Below are positions 10,119-18,814 of a DNA stretch of 64,000 nucleotides, piece after piece. The DNA is taken from NCBI RefSeq assembly GCF_001613425.1, contig NZ_BDCI01000021.1, forward strand, positions 124,001 through 188,000, written 5' to 3'. Position 1 is the first letter of the stretch. Each line of letters begins with the position of its first letter. The stretch is from Nocardia vulneris. Its GTDB lineage: Bacteria; Actinomycetota; Actinomycetes; Mycobacteriales; Mycobacteriaceae. Made by a program: the position numbers and the translations under genes. The notes beneath the pieces are model-generated. The model was given only the letters and a program-made list of their open reading frames with translations, was not told the DNA's origin and ran no database searches.

Positions 10119-10150
10119 GGTGGTGCGGCGGCCCGATCCGCCGCACCACC
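10119..10150 (+). terminator. vapBC terminator hairpin
   Basis: Perfect 13-bp stem GGTGGTGCGGCGG / CCGCCGCACCACC with a 6-base loop, 15 bases after the vapC stop. No T-tract. Confidence 0.65.
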
Positions 10151-10231
10151 CGCCACGCCGCCCGTATTTCCCTCCCTCGGACGGGAATCCGCGATAGGGT
10201 CCGAAAAACCGGGCGACGGGGAGGTACGACC

Positions 10232-10882
10232 CTGGACACGCTGTGGACCTTCGTAGTACACCGGCGACATCAGCTGCTCATCGACTCCTACCTGCATGTG
10301 TCGGCGGTGCTGCAGTCGGTGCTGCTGGCGACGATCGTCGCGGTGCTCATCGGAATCCTGGTGCACCGCAGTCCCCTTGGTTCCTCGCTGTCCACGGCCC
10401 TGGCGAGCGCGATTCTCACCGTGCCGTCGTTCGCCCTGCTCGGCCTGCTGATTCCGATTCTCGGCCTCGGCGTCGGCCCGACCATCACCGCGCTGGTGCT
10501 CTACGCGCTGCTGCCGATCCTGCGCAACACCATCATCGGGCTCTCCTCGGTGGATCCCGCGGTCACCGACGCCGCCCGCGGCGTCGGAATGAACCGGCTG
10601 CGCGTGCTCGCCGCCATCGAACTGCCGCTGGCCTGGCCGGCCATCCTGACGGGTATGCGGGTCAGCACCCAGTTGTCCATGGGCATCCTGGCCATCGCGG
10701 CCTACGCCAAGGGGCCCGGGCTGGGCAACCTGATCTTCTCCGGCCTCGGCCGCCTCGGCAGCCCGAACGCGGTGCCGCAGGCACTCGTCGGCACCGTCCT
10801 GATCGTCGTGCTCGCACTGGTATTGGACGGGATCTACGTCCTGCTCGGACGTCTCACCACCTCGAGGGGAATCCGTGACTGA
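10232..10882 (+). CDS. Osmoprotectant ABC importer permease 1 (ProW/OpuCB type), CTG start
   Basis: 216 residues with the binding-protein-dependent permease fold. It has about five membrane helices and the EAA loop DAARGVGMNRLRVLAAIELPLAWP that docks on the ATPase. Homologous permeases carry an N-terminal part like DTLWTFVVHRRHQLLIDSYLHVS. Here that part is encoded upstream of the first GTG (10298), and the only start that includes it is a CTG at 10232, 7 bases after GGGGAGG. First gene of an overlapping four-gene operon for uptake of glycine betaine, choline or a similar compatible solute. Confidence 0.88.
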   Translation: MDTLWTFVVHRRHQLLIDSYLHVSAVLQSVLLATIVAVLIGILVHRSPLGSSLSTALASAILTVPSFALLGLLIPILGLGVGPTITALVLYALLPILRNTIIGLSSVDPAVTDAARGVGMNRLRVLAAIELPLAWPAILTGMRVSTQLSMGILAIAAYAKGPGLGNLIFSGLGRLGSPNAVPQALVGTVLIVVLALVLDGIYVLLGRLTTSRGIRD

Positions 10883-12110
10883 CACCGAAACCCGTTCCGG
10901 CGCCGCCTCGACGGCGGTGTCCGGCGAGGCGATCGTGCTCGACGCGGTCACCAAACACTATCCGGGTCAACGTGATCCGGCCGTCGACCGGGTGTCCATG
11001 ACGATCCCCGCCGGTGAGATCGTCGTGCTGGTCGGCCCGTCCGGCTGCGGCAAGACCACCACCATGCGGATGATCAACCGGTTGATCGAACCGACCTCGG
11101 GCACCATCACGATCGGTGGCCGCGACGCCGCCTCGATCGACGCCGACCAGTTGCGCAGGGGCATCGGCTATTCGATTCAGCAGGCCGGGCTGTTCCCGCA
11201 CATGACGGTCGCCAAGAACGTCGCCACGGTGCCCGGGCTGATCGGCTGGGATCGCAAGCGGATCGCGGCCCGCACCGACGAAATGCTGGACCTGGTCGGC
11301 CTCGATCCCGACACCTACCGGCACCGCTATCCACGTCAGCTCTCCGGCGGCCAGCAGCAGCGTGTCGGCGTGGCCCGCGCGCTCGCGGCCGACCCGCCCG
11401 TACTGCTGATGGACGAGCCCTTCGGCGCGGTCGACCCGATCACCCGGGGCCTGCTGCAAGACGAATTGCTGCGCCTGCAAGGCGAACTGGGCAAGACCAT
11501 CGTCTTCGTCACGCACGATTTCACCGAGGCGGTCAAGCTCGGCGACCGCATCGCCGTGCTGGGTAGCCGCTCGCGCATCCTGCAGTACGACACACCCGCC
11601 GCGATTCTCGCCGATCCCGCGGACGAGACGGTCGCCGGTTTCGTCGGGGCCGACGCGTCACTCAAACAGTTGACCCTCACGCGGGTACAAGATGCCGAAC
11701 TCGCCCAGTGCCCGACCGCCGTCGAAGACGAACCGGTGGATGTCCTGCGCACCGCACTCGCCGAACGGGACTGGCCCTGGGCGTTGATCCTGGACCGGCA
11801 GCGGCGGCCGCTGCGCTGGGTCTCGACCGATCATCTGGCGCACGCGAACTCGTTGCGCGACACCGGGTTCGCGATCGGCGAGCCGCTGTCGCTGCGCTCC
11901 ACCCTGCAGGACGCGCTGGAAGCGCTGCTCGCCGACCAGACGGCGAACGCGGTGGTCACCGGCAAACGCGGCGAGTACGTGGGGCTGATCACCATCGACA
12001 CCCTGGTCGCGCACCTCTCGGCGATGCGGGCCGAACACGGCTCCGGCAGCACACCCGGTCGCGACCGGATCCCCGAAAACCCTGGTCCCACAGCGGGTGA
12101 CGCGCCATGA
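10875..12110 (+). CDS. Osmoprotectant ABC importer ATPase (ProV/OpuCA type)
   Basis: 411 residues. Walker A GPSGCGKTT, Q-loop SIQQAGLFPH, signature LSGGQQQR, Walker B VLLMDEPFGAVD and switch His in VTHDFTEA are all intact. The C-terminal third contains CBS-like sequence (ANAVVTGKRGEYVGLITIDTLVAHL), which in OpuA/OpuC ATPases senses ionic strength or cyclic-di-AMP. The start (GTG) overlaps the upstream permease by 8 bases and its own stop overlaps the next permease. It energises both permeases of the operon. Confidence 0.94.
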   Translation: MTDTETRSGAASTAVSGEAIVLDAVTKHYPGQRDPAVDRVSMTIPAGEIVVLVGPSGCGKTTTMRMINRLIEPTSGTITIGGRDAASIDADQLRRGIGYSIQQAGLFPHMTVAKNVATVPGLIGWDRKRIAARTDEMLDLVGLDPDTYRHRYPRQLSGGQQQRVGVARALAADPPVLLMDEPFGAVDPITRGLLQDELLRLQGELGKTIVFVTHDFTEAVKLGDRIAVLGSRSRILQYDTPAAILADPADETVAGFVGADASLKQLTLTRVQDAELAQCPTAVEDEPVDVLRTALAERDWPWALILDRQRRPLRWVSTDHLAHANSLRDTGFAIGEPLSLRSTLQDALEALLADQTANAVVTGKRGEYVGLITIDTLVAHLSAMRAEHGSGSTPGRDRIPENPGPTAGDAP

Positions 12111-12889
12111 CCGCGACCACCGGCACCGCACCGACCGTCGCCGGTCCCGCCGCGCAGCGCCGAGCCGAGCGGATCCGGTTGATCGCGCAGCCGGTGCTCG
12201 TCGTCCTGCTCACCGCGGGAGTGCTGGTGTGGGCCTTCGCCAGGGACCTGACCGTCACTCAGCAGGCGAGTCTGAACACCAGCAATATCGTGACCGTCAC
12301 CTGGCAGCACATCCTGATCACAGCCACCGTGGTGCTGATCGTGGTGGCGGTCGCGGTGCCGCTCGGCACCGTGCTCAGCCGACCCGGATACCGCCGCGTC
12401 GCACCGCTTTTCGTGGGCATCGCGAATATCGGCGCGGCCGCGCCCGCGATCGGCCTGATCGTGCTGTTCTATCTCGCGACCCGCACCACCGGGTTCTGGA
12501 TCGGGGTCGCCCCGATCGCGTTCTATTCGCTGCTTCCGGTGCTGCGCAACACGATCCTCGGCTATCAGCAGGTGGATCGGACGCTCATCGATGCCGGCCG
12601 CGGTCAGGGCATGTCGGCGGCGACGGTGTTGCGCCGCATCGAGTTTCCGCTCGCGGTGCCTTACATCCTGGCCGGGCTGCGCACCTCGCTGGTGCTCGCC
12701 GTCGGCACCGCGACGCTGTCGTTCCTGGTCAGCGCGGGTGGTCTCGGCATCTTGATCGATACCGGCTACAAGCTGCGCGACAACGTCACGCTGGTGGTCG
12801 GCGCCGTGCTCGCGGTGGCGCTCGCGCTGCTGGTCGACTGGCTCGGCGCGCTCGCCGAACAGTTCCTCGGGCCGAGGGGGCTGCGGTGA
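12107..12889 (+). CDS. Osmoprotectant ABC importer permease 2 (ProW/OpuCD type)
   Basis: 260 residues, about six membrane helices. EAA loop DAGRGQGMSAATVLRRIEFPLAVPYI. It is longer at the N-terminus than permease 1 and ends in a short hydrophilic tail. ATGA overlap with the ATPase and GTGA overlap with the binding protein show coupled translation. It pairs with permease 1 to make the heterodimeric channel. Confidence 0.93.
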   Translation: MTATTGTAPTVAGPAAQRRAERIRLIAQPVLVVLLTAGVLVWAFARDLTVTQQASLNTSNIVTVTWQHILITATVVLIVVAVAVPLGTVLSRPGYRRVAPLFVGIANIGAAAPAIGLIVLFYLATRTTGFWIGVAPIAFYSLLPVLRNTILGYQQVDRTLIDAGRGQGMSAATVLRRIEFPLAVPYILAGLRTSLVLAVGTATLSFLVSAGGLGILIDTGYKLRDNVTLVVGAVLAVALALLVDWLGALAEQFLGPRGLR

Positions 12890-13860
12890 ACCGGCGCTGG
12901 CGGGGCCTGGCACTCGCGACCGGGATGCTGCTACTCGCGGCGTGCGGGCTGGAATCCGGTGCCGCGGTGCCGCTTCGGGTCGGCCCGGGCAGCATCCAAC
13001 CCGTGCCCGAGCTCGACGGTGTGCGGATCATCGTGGGGTCCAAGGACTTCACCGAGCAGAACATCCTCGGCTATCTCATCGAATTCGCGATGTCGGCGGC
13101 GGGCGCGGAGGTCCGCGACCTGACGAACATCCAGGGCTCCAACAGTCTGCGCGACGCGCAACTGCACGGCCAGATCGATGTGGCCTACGACTACACCGGC
13201 ACCGGCTGGGTCAACTATCTCGGCAAGGAACAACCCATCCCGGACGAGCTCGGTCAGTTCGAAGCCGTGCGCGCGGCCGATCTGGCCGCGCACGGCATGG
13301 TCTGGACGGCCATGGCGCCGATGAACAACACCTACGCCCTGGTGACGAGTTCGGCCACCGCGCAACGCACCGGCGTGCGCACCCTGTCGGACTACGCGAA
13401 ACTGGTCGGCACCGATCCCGAGGCCGCAGCGACCTGCGTCGGCACGGAATTCAATGTGCGCCAGGACGGATACCCCGGCATGGCGCGCAAGTACGACATC
13501 GACACCGGCAAGGTGCGCAAGCAGATCGTCCAGGATCCGATCGTCTATCAGGCCGTCGCCGACGCCAAACAGTGCCGGTTCGGTTCCGTCGCCGCCACCG
13601 ACGGCCGCATCCCGGCCCTGGATCTGGTACTGCTGCAAGATGATCGAGCCTTCTTCCCGAAATACAACGCGGCCGTGGTGATGCGCGCGTCCTTCGCCGA
13701 CGCGCACCCCCAGGTCGCCACCATCCTGGAGCCGATCTCGAAACGCCTGACCAACGAGGCCATCACCGAACTGAACCGGCAGGTCGACGTCGAGGGCCGG
13801 GAACCGGCCGAGGTCGCCCGCGACTGGATGGTCGCCGAAGGCTTCGTCACCGCTCGCTGA
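12886..13860 (+). CDS. Osmoprotectant-binding lipoprotein (ProX/OpuCC type)
   Basis: 324 residues from GTG. The signal ends in a lipobox LLAACG, so it is lipid-anchored outside the membrane. The mature domain starts RIIVGSKDFTEQNILGYLIE, the OpuAC family opening, followed by GSNSLRDAQLHGQIDVAYDYTGTGW, a ligand-site segment typical of glycine betaine/choline/carnitine binders. It delivers the substrate to the two permeases encoded directly upstream. The operon ends here with a hairpin shared with the convergent gene. Confidence 0.93.
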   Translation: MNRRWRGLALATGMLLLAACGLESGAAVPLRVGPGSIQPVPELDGVRIIVGSKDFTEQNILGYLIEFAMSAAGAEVRDLTNIQGSNSLRDAQLHGQIDVAYDYTGTGWVNYLGKEQPIPDELGQFEAVRAADLAAHGMVWTAMAPMNNTYALVTSSATAQRTGVRTLSDYAKLVGTDPEAAATCVGTEFNVRQDGYPGMARKYDIDTGKVRKQIVQDPIVYQAVADAKQCRFGSVAATDGRIPALDLVLLQDDRAFFPKYNAAVVMRASFADAHPQVATILEPISKRLTNEAITELNRQVDVEGREPAEVARDWMVAEGFVTAR

Positions 13861-13882
13861 ACAGCTGTCCCACGAACACTGT

Positions 13883-13928
13883 GATGTCCCGCAGACGAAA
13901 TCGTCGCCGATTCCGCGTGCGGGACATC
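13883..13928. terminator. Bidirectional terminator hairpin
   Basis: Perfect 11-bp arms GATGTCCCGCA / TGCGGGACATC. The loop itself contains a GACGA/TCGTC mini-hairpin. It lies between two convergent genes (binding lipoprotein and DinB-like protein). Confidence 0.7.
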
Positions 13929-13945
13929 AAAGGTCCTGTCCGAGT

Positions 13946-14594
13946 TCAGATCCGCGGGTCGCGCCCGAGGTAGCGGAGCAGTTCGGCGACCTCGGTGTCG
14001 TCCGGCTTGCCGTCCACGACGGCCGCGTACGCGCCCCACTGCCGCAGCGGCTCGACGATCTCGGCTTCCTGGCCGCTGCCCGGCGCGGGGTGCAGGGCGC
14101 GGGCGGCTGTGAGCAGGCGCCCGGCCAGTTCGTCGGTGAGCGGGGACGGCTGCCCGGTGGCGATCGCGATATCCCAGGCGTGCACCGCGGCGTCCAGCGC
14201 GCACATCACGGCGGCCACCGGGGTGGCGAGGGCGCCGTGCGGCAGCGGGGTCGGCACGGTCTCGGTGCCGTCGGCGACCGTCGCCCACGCCGTGGCCGTC
14301 TGCTCGATCGCGTCGTCCACCAGGGCCTGCGCGGGGCCGTCGATGCTGCCCGACGGCTCGAAGGGGTTGTAGTCCGGGCCGGTGCCGATGCCGAGGAACT
14401 GCGCGAAGGCCAGCTGATCGCCCGCCGCGTGCTGCACCACCTGGGTCACGTTCCATTCCGAGCACGGGGTCGGCAGCTGCCACTGGTCGTCGCGGACGCC
14501 GGCAACGACGGTTGCCAGGGCGCGGTAGGAGTCGGTGAGCACGGCGCGCCAGACGGGGCTGAGGGTGGCGGCGGCGGTGTTGGTGGCGTTCATG
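13946..14594 (-). CDS. TIGR03086-type metal-binding DinB-like protein
   Basis: 215 residues from ATG 14594 (AAAGG 8 bases upstream). DQWQLPTPCSEWNVTQVVQHAAGDQLAF is the N-terminal motif of the mycothiol-dependent maleylpyruvate isomerase/DinB superfamily, with metal-binding His; DAAVHAWDIAIATGQ supplies the second His. Many members are mycothiol S-transferases, but the substrate here is unknown. Divergent from a WYL regulator with a palindrome between them, so it may be that regulator's target. Confidence 0.85.
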
Positions 14595-14646
14595 TCGGAG
14601 CCTTTCGAGTTCTTGTTTCTTGCTTCTGACATGAGCTTATGCGGCC

Positions 14647-14669
14647 ATTAGGCTAATATCGTTCCTAAT
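14647..14669. promoter_or_regulatory. Candidate operator of the WYL regulator
   Basis: Inverted repeat ATTAGG (14647-14652), 11-base spacer, CCTAAT (14664-14669), in the 92-base gap between the divergent DinB-like and WYL genes. The surrounding TAATAT could be a -10. Confidence 0.5.
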
Positions 14670-14686
14670 ATGACGACGGAAAAAAT

Positions 14687-15652
14687 GTGATGCCGACCAC
14701 AGTGCGGGTACTGCGTTTGCTGGCCTTGCTCCAAGATCGCGCGCACACCGGACGGGAACTGGCCGAGCGCTTGCAGATCACCGATCGCACGCTGCGTCAC
14801 GACATCCAGCGCCTGCGCGAACTGGGCTATCCGGTGCAGGCCCAACGCGGGTCGGTGGGCGGCTACCGGCTCGGCCGCGGCACCACGATGCCGCCCCTGC
14901 TGCTCGACGACGACGAGGCGGTGGCGGTCGCGGTGGCCGTCGGCCTCGCCGAGGACGGCGCCACGGGCATCGCCGACATCGGCGACCACGTCACGCGGGC
15001 GCTCGCCAAACTGGACCAGATCCTGCCGAAACGCTTGCAGCGCAAGGTGACCGCGCTCCGTGAGGCCACCGCGATCGGCCCGGCCACCACCGGCTCACGC
15101 GAGCCCGACGCCCCGGTGCCGGCCGCGGTGCTGACCACGCTGGCCAGTGCGATCCGGGATGGCGCCACCGTCGTCGTGGAGCAGGACGAACAGTCCGGGG
15201 AAATCGAGCCCTACCGGCTGATCAATTGGCAGCGCCGCTGGTACCTCGTCGCCTATCTGCTCGAAACCCATTCCTGGAGTGCGATTCCCGTCGCCAGGGT
15301 GCGGCGCGCGAGCACCGGCAGCCGTCGGTTCGCGGCCCGCGCACTGCCCGACGACGACCTGGTCGCGTTCGTGATGCGGCATATCGCGACCACCGGCTGG
15401 CAGGTGCAGGCCCGGGTGACAGTGCTCGCCTCCGCCGAAACCGTCATCGCCAGAATCAATCCCGCGGTCGGCGTGGTCGAGGCCGTCGACGAGCACACCT
15501 GCGTGCTGCTGACCGGCGCCGACGCGCTGGAAACCATCGCCATCTACCTCAGCATGCTGATGATGGACTTCCGCGTCGAGGATCCGCCGGAGCTGATCGC
15601 GCACATCCGCACCCTCGCCCGCCGCTACACCGCGGCCGTACCGCCGGACTGA
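14687..15652 (+). CDS. HTH-WYL transcriptional regulator
   Basis: About 321 residues. N-terminal winged HTH (LLALLQDRAHTGRELAERLQITDRTLRHDIQRLRELGYPV) is followed by GSVGGYRLG and a WYL ligand-sensing domain (EPYRLINWQRRWYLVAYLLE), then the WCX-type C-terminal domain. WYL domains bind nucleic acid or small ligands. It probably controls itself and the divergent DinB-like gene through the palindrome between them. The start is GTG 14687 or ATG 14690. Confidence 0.92.
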   Translation: MMPTTVRVLRLLALLQDRAHTGRELAERLQITDRTLRHDIQRLRELGYPVQAQRGSVGGYRLGRGTTMPPLLLDDDEAVAVAVAVGLAEDGATGIADIGDHVTRALAKLDQILPKRLQRKVTALREATAIGPATTGSREPDAPVPAAVLTTLASAIRDGATVVVEQDEQSGEIEPYRLINWQRRWYLVAYLLETHSWSAIPVARVRRASTGSRRFAARALPDDDLVAFVMRHIATTGWQVQARVTVLASAETVIARINPAVGVVEAVDEHTCVLLTGADALETIAIYLSMLMMDFRVEDPPELIAHIRTLARRYTAAVPPD

Positions 15653-15667
15653 ACCGGACACACGAAA

Positions 15668-15697
15668 GGGCCGATTCGAGCGAACTCGAATCGGCCC
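15668..15697. terminator. Bidirectional terminator hairpin
   Basis: Perfect 13-bp stem GGGCCGATTCGAG / CTCGAATCGGCCC with loop CGAA, between the convergent WYL and MFS genes. Confidence 0.75.
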
Positions 15698-15711
15698 CAA
15701 CGACGTTCAGA

Positions 15712-17169
15712 TCAGGCGTGGCCCACCTTGGTGGCCGCGTCGGCGGCCCGGCGCATCGGGATCAGCGCGGTGAGCACGATGGCCACGATGGCCGCGGCCG
15801 TCGCGATGAGGAAGGTGGTGTGGAAGCCGTCGCGCGAGGGCAGCACGTGCGGGCCGAGCTGCATGGTCATATGCGCCAGCACCACGCTCATCACGGCCGA
15901 GGAGGTGGACGTGCCCACCGAGCGCATCAGCGAGTTCAGGCCGTTGGCCGCCGCGGTCTCGGTGATCGGCACCGCACCCATGATCAGCGCGGGCATGGCG
16001 GCGTAGGCCAGACCGACGCCCGCCGCGACGATCATCGACGCGACCATGATCTCCCAGACGCTGTTCATCAGCACCACGGCGCACAGGTAACCCGCCGCGA
16101 TCACGGCCGCGCCCAGCGCGAGGGTGATCTTCGGGCCGCGGGCCGCCGACAGTCGCGCCGATACCGGCGAGAGCAGCATCATCACGAAACCGGTCGGCGC
16201 CAATGCCAATCCGGCGTTGACCATGGTCAGGCCGAAGCCGTAGCCGGTCTGCTCCGGCGCCATCAGCAGCTGCGGGAAAGTCAGCGACATGCCGTAGAGC
16301 GCGAAGCCCACCGCGATCGAGGCCAGGTTGGTGAACAGCACCCGCGGCCGCGCCGAGACCCGCAGGTCGACCAGCGGCGAACGCTGCCGGAGTTCGAACG
16401 CGCCCCAGCCGAGGAACACCACCACCGACACCGCGAACAGGATCAGCGTCGGCGCGCTCGCCCAACCCCAGTCCGCACCCTTGGTGATCGGAATGAGCAA
16501 CGCCAGCAACGCGATCGACAGACCCAGCGCGCCACCGAAGTCGAATTTGGCCGGGGTACGCACCGGCGACTCCGGCACGAAGACGAAAACCAGTGCGGCA
16601 CAGACGACACCGAGTCCCGCGGCGGTCCAGAACAGCATGTGCCAGTCGGCGTTCTGCGCGATGGCCGCGGCCAGCGGCAGGCCGAGGGCGCCGCCCACAC
16701 CGAGGGTGGCGCTCATGATCGCCATGGCCGAACCGACCTTCTCGGCGGGCAATTCGTCGCGCATGATGCTGATGCCCAGCGGGATCGCACCGACCGCCGC
16801 ACCCTGCAGGGAACGCCCGATGATCTCGGGGACCAGCGAGGAGAACGCCGCGCACACGACCGAACCCGCGACCAGCAGCAGCAGGTTGGCGAACAGCACC
16901 CGGCGCTTGCCGAACATGTCGCCGAGCCGCCCGCTGATCGGCGTCGCCACCGCGCCGGCCAGCAGGGTCGCGGTGACCACCCACGAGGCGTTGGCCGCCG
17001 AGGTGTCCAGCAGCGTGGGCAGCGACGGGATGATCGGGATGACCAGCGTCTGCATGAGCGAGACGACGACACCGACCATGCCGAGGGTCGCGATCAGCAC
17101 GGCTGGCGCCGGACGCCGTCGGTCGTCGGAATCGGAGACGGTCGAAGACGCGTCGGCAGCAACACTCAC
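15712..17169 (-). CDS. MFS multidrug exporter (DHA2/EmrB-QacA family)
   Basis: 485 residues from GTG 17169; the ORF stays open to 17229 but that part runs through the operator region. It has fourteen predicted helices, motif A GRLGDMFGKRRVL after helix 2, and GIPLGISIMRDELP-like motif C surroundings. A drug:H+ antiporter. Paired divergently with a MarR regulator and two palindromes, the classic regulated-efflux arrangement; the inducer is unknown. The very long opposite-strand ORF (15226-17211) is a shadow. Confidence 0.9.
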   Translation of the reverse strand: MSVAADASSTVSDSDDRRRPAPAVLIATLGMVGVVVSLMQTLVIPIIPSLPTLLDTSAANASWVVTATLLAGAVATPISGRLGDMFGKRRVLFANLLLLVAGSVVCAAFSSLVPEIIGRSLQGAAVGAIPLGISIMRDELPAEKVGSAMAIMSATLGVGGALGLPLAAAIAQNADWHMLFWTAAGLGVVCAALVFVFVPESPVRTPAKFDFGGALGLSIALLALLIPITKGADWGWASAPTLILFAVSVVVFLGWGAFELRQRSPLVDLRVSARPRVLFTNLASIAVGFALYGMSLTFPQLLMAPEQTGYGFGLTMVNAGLALAPTGFVMMLLSPVSARLSAARGPKITLALGAAVIAAGYLCAVVLMNSVWEIMVASMIVAAGVGLAYAAMPALIMGAVPITETAAANGLNSLMRSVGTSTSSAVMSVVLAHMTMQLGPHVLPSRDGFHTTFLIATAAAIVAIVLTALIPMRRAADAATKVGHA

Positions 17170-17181
17170 GAATGTGCACGC

Positions 17182-17196
17182 TACACACGATGTGTA
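17182..17196. promoter_or_regulatory. Candidate MarR operator 1
   Basis: Perfect palindrome TACACA-CGA-TGTGTA, 12 bases upstream of the MFS start, in the MFS/MarR divergent gap. Confidence 0.55.
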
Positions 17197-17224
17197 TGGT
17201 GCACAATTTGATATCGGCGTGACG

Positions 17225-17240
17225 CACACGACATAGTGTG
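17225..17240. promoter_or_regulatory. Candidate MarR operator 2
   Basis: CACAC-6 bases-GTGTG, abutting the MarR start codon region. It shares the CACA/TGTG half-site style with the palindrome at 17182. Confidence 0.45.
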
Positions 17241-17243
17241 GCC

Positions 17244-17726
17244 ATGTCCGATTCCGGTCCGGCCGACAACGCCGCGCTCCCCCGCCTGGTCTACGAGCTG
17301 ACCCTGCTCGCCCGGCACTTTCCCGCGTCGCTGCTGCGCAGACCGGGCTTCCAGCTCGACCGCTCGGCCTTCCTCATCCTGACCAGGCTGGAATGCGACG
17401 ATCCGCTGAGCCTGCGCGAGTTGTCCGAGGCTTTCCAACTCGACATCTCCACGATCAACCGCCAGGTCGCCGCGATGCTCAAGCAAGGGCTGGTCGACCG
17501 CGTGCCCGACCCCGAGGGCGGAATCGCCCGCAAGATCCGGGCCAGCAGCAAAGGACTGGAAGCGCTGGCCTCCGATCGCAGGCAGAGCCACGACGGCATC
17601 GGGGCGGTGGTCGCGGACTGGCCCGGCGCCGACATCGACCAGCTCGGCAGACTCATCGCCCGCTTCAACCAGTCCGTCGAGCACCTCGAGGACAACCCCT
17701 GGCCCCGCCCGCCCGAGGTGCGCTGA
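17244..17726 (+). CDS. MarR-family regulator of the divergent MFS exporter
   Basis: 160 residues from ATG 17244 (GTG 17238 also possible). The winged helix is LSLRELSEAFQLDISTINRQVAAMLKQGLVDRV followed by the wing (PDPEGGIARKIRASSKGLEAL). Probably represses the efflux gene and itself until a toxic ligand binds. Confidence 0.9.
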   Translation: MSDSGPADNAALPRLVYELTLLARHFPASLLRRPGFQLDRSAFLILTRLECDDPLSLRELSEAFQLDISTINRQVAAMLKQGLVDRVPDPEGGIARKIRASSKGLEALASDRRQSHDGIGAVVADWPGADIDQLGRLIARFNQSVEHLEDNPWPRPPEVR

Positions 17727-17927
17727 CCTGCCGCTGCCCCTCGGATGTCGGATCTGTGGGCCGACGAGTTCATCTGTGCGCGATTCCTTGTCGAATCAGC
17801 ACGTGTCATGGAGCTTTTCCACCGATACCCGGTGAATGAATGGAGCAGATCGTCGCGCCGGCCGATGCTGGCTGCGGCGCAGCGTGCTCGATCCGAGCGC
17901 CCGCCCCGCGAAAAAGGAAGCGACATC

Positions 17928-18788
17928 ATGATTCTCGTTACCGGTGCCACGGGAACGGTCGGCCGGGCCCTGATCGAGCAGTTGCTCGCCGCAGGTGAAC
18001 AGGTGCGAGCGGTCACGAGGCGGCCGGAGTCCGCTCGATTGCCCGCCGCCGTCGAGGTGGTCCGCGCCGAGCTGGGCGACGCGGCCGCCGTGTCCGCTGC
18101 TATGCGCGACGTCGACCGCGTCTTCCTGCTGTCCACCGGGCCCGCGATTCCCGAGCACGACGCCACGGTCGCCGGGGCTGCGGCCGCCGCGGGGGTCACC
18201 CGCCTGGTGAAGCTGTCGTCGGGCCGTGCCGGTGACGCGACGGCCACCGATCCCATCCCCACCTGGCATCGCGCCGGGGAAGCGGCGGTGTGGGCGTCCG
18301 GCGTGGCGAGCACCGTCATCCGTCCGCTGGGATTCATGTCCAACGCGCTGCACTGGGCGGGCACGGTCCGCGTGCACGGCGCCGTGCACGCGCCCTACGG
18401 CCAGGGCCGCATCGCCGTCATCGATCCGCGCGATATCGCCGCGGTCGCCGTGGCCGCGCTGACCACCGACGCGCACCTGGGGCAGATCTACACCCTCAGT
18501 GGGCCCCAAGCGCTTTCGCCCGGCGAGCAGACCGCGATCATCGGCGAGGTACTCGGCCGAAAGCTCGAATTCCGCGAGATCGCACCGGAACAGGCACGGC
18601 AGGCGCTGCTCGACCACGGCGTGCCGACCGAGCTGGCGGACGCGATCATGGCGCTGCGCGCCACCGCGCTGGCATCGTTCACCTCCGTGGTGCACGACAG
18701 CGTCGAGCGGATCACCGGCGTGCCGCCGCGCACCTTCCGGCAGTGGGCCACCGACCACGCGGCCGAATTCCGGCTCGGCGCAGCCTGA
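17928..18788 (+). CDS. NmrA-like NAD(P)-binding atypical SDR
   Basis: 286 residues. MILVTGATGTVGRALIEQL is the Rossmann GxxGxxG start; FLLSTGP and VKLSSGRAGD mark the later strands. It lacks the classic YxxxK pair, as in NmrA/QOR2-type proteins that act as NAD(P)H sensors or quinone reductases. ATG 17928 is chosen because AAAAAGGAAG ends 7 bases before it; the longer upstream open frame from 17745 is probably untranslated. Confidence 0.88.
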   Translation: MILVTGATGTVGRALIEQLLAAGEQVRAVTRRPESARLPAAVEVVRAELGDAAAVSAAMRDVDRVFLLSTGPAIPEHDATVAGAAAAAGVTRLVKLSSGRAGDATATDPIPTWHRAGEAAVWASGVASTVIRPLGFMSNALHWAGTVRVHGAVHAPYGQGRIAVIDPRDIAAVAVAALTTDAHLGQIYTLSGPQALSPGEQTAIIGEVLGRKLEFREIAPEQARQALLDHGVPTELADAIMALRATALASFTSVVHDSVERITGVPPRTFRQWATDHAAEFRLGAA

Positions 18789-18814
18789 CCGCGGGGCCGC
18801 CGTAGGATCGGAGC

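Noticed and set aside
15226..17211. 661-codon ORF running through the WYL and opposite the MFS gene
   Set aside because: Low-complexity Arg/His/Gly translation; the two overlapping genes have full conserved domains.
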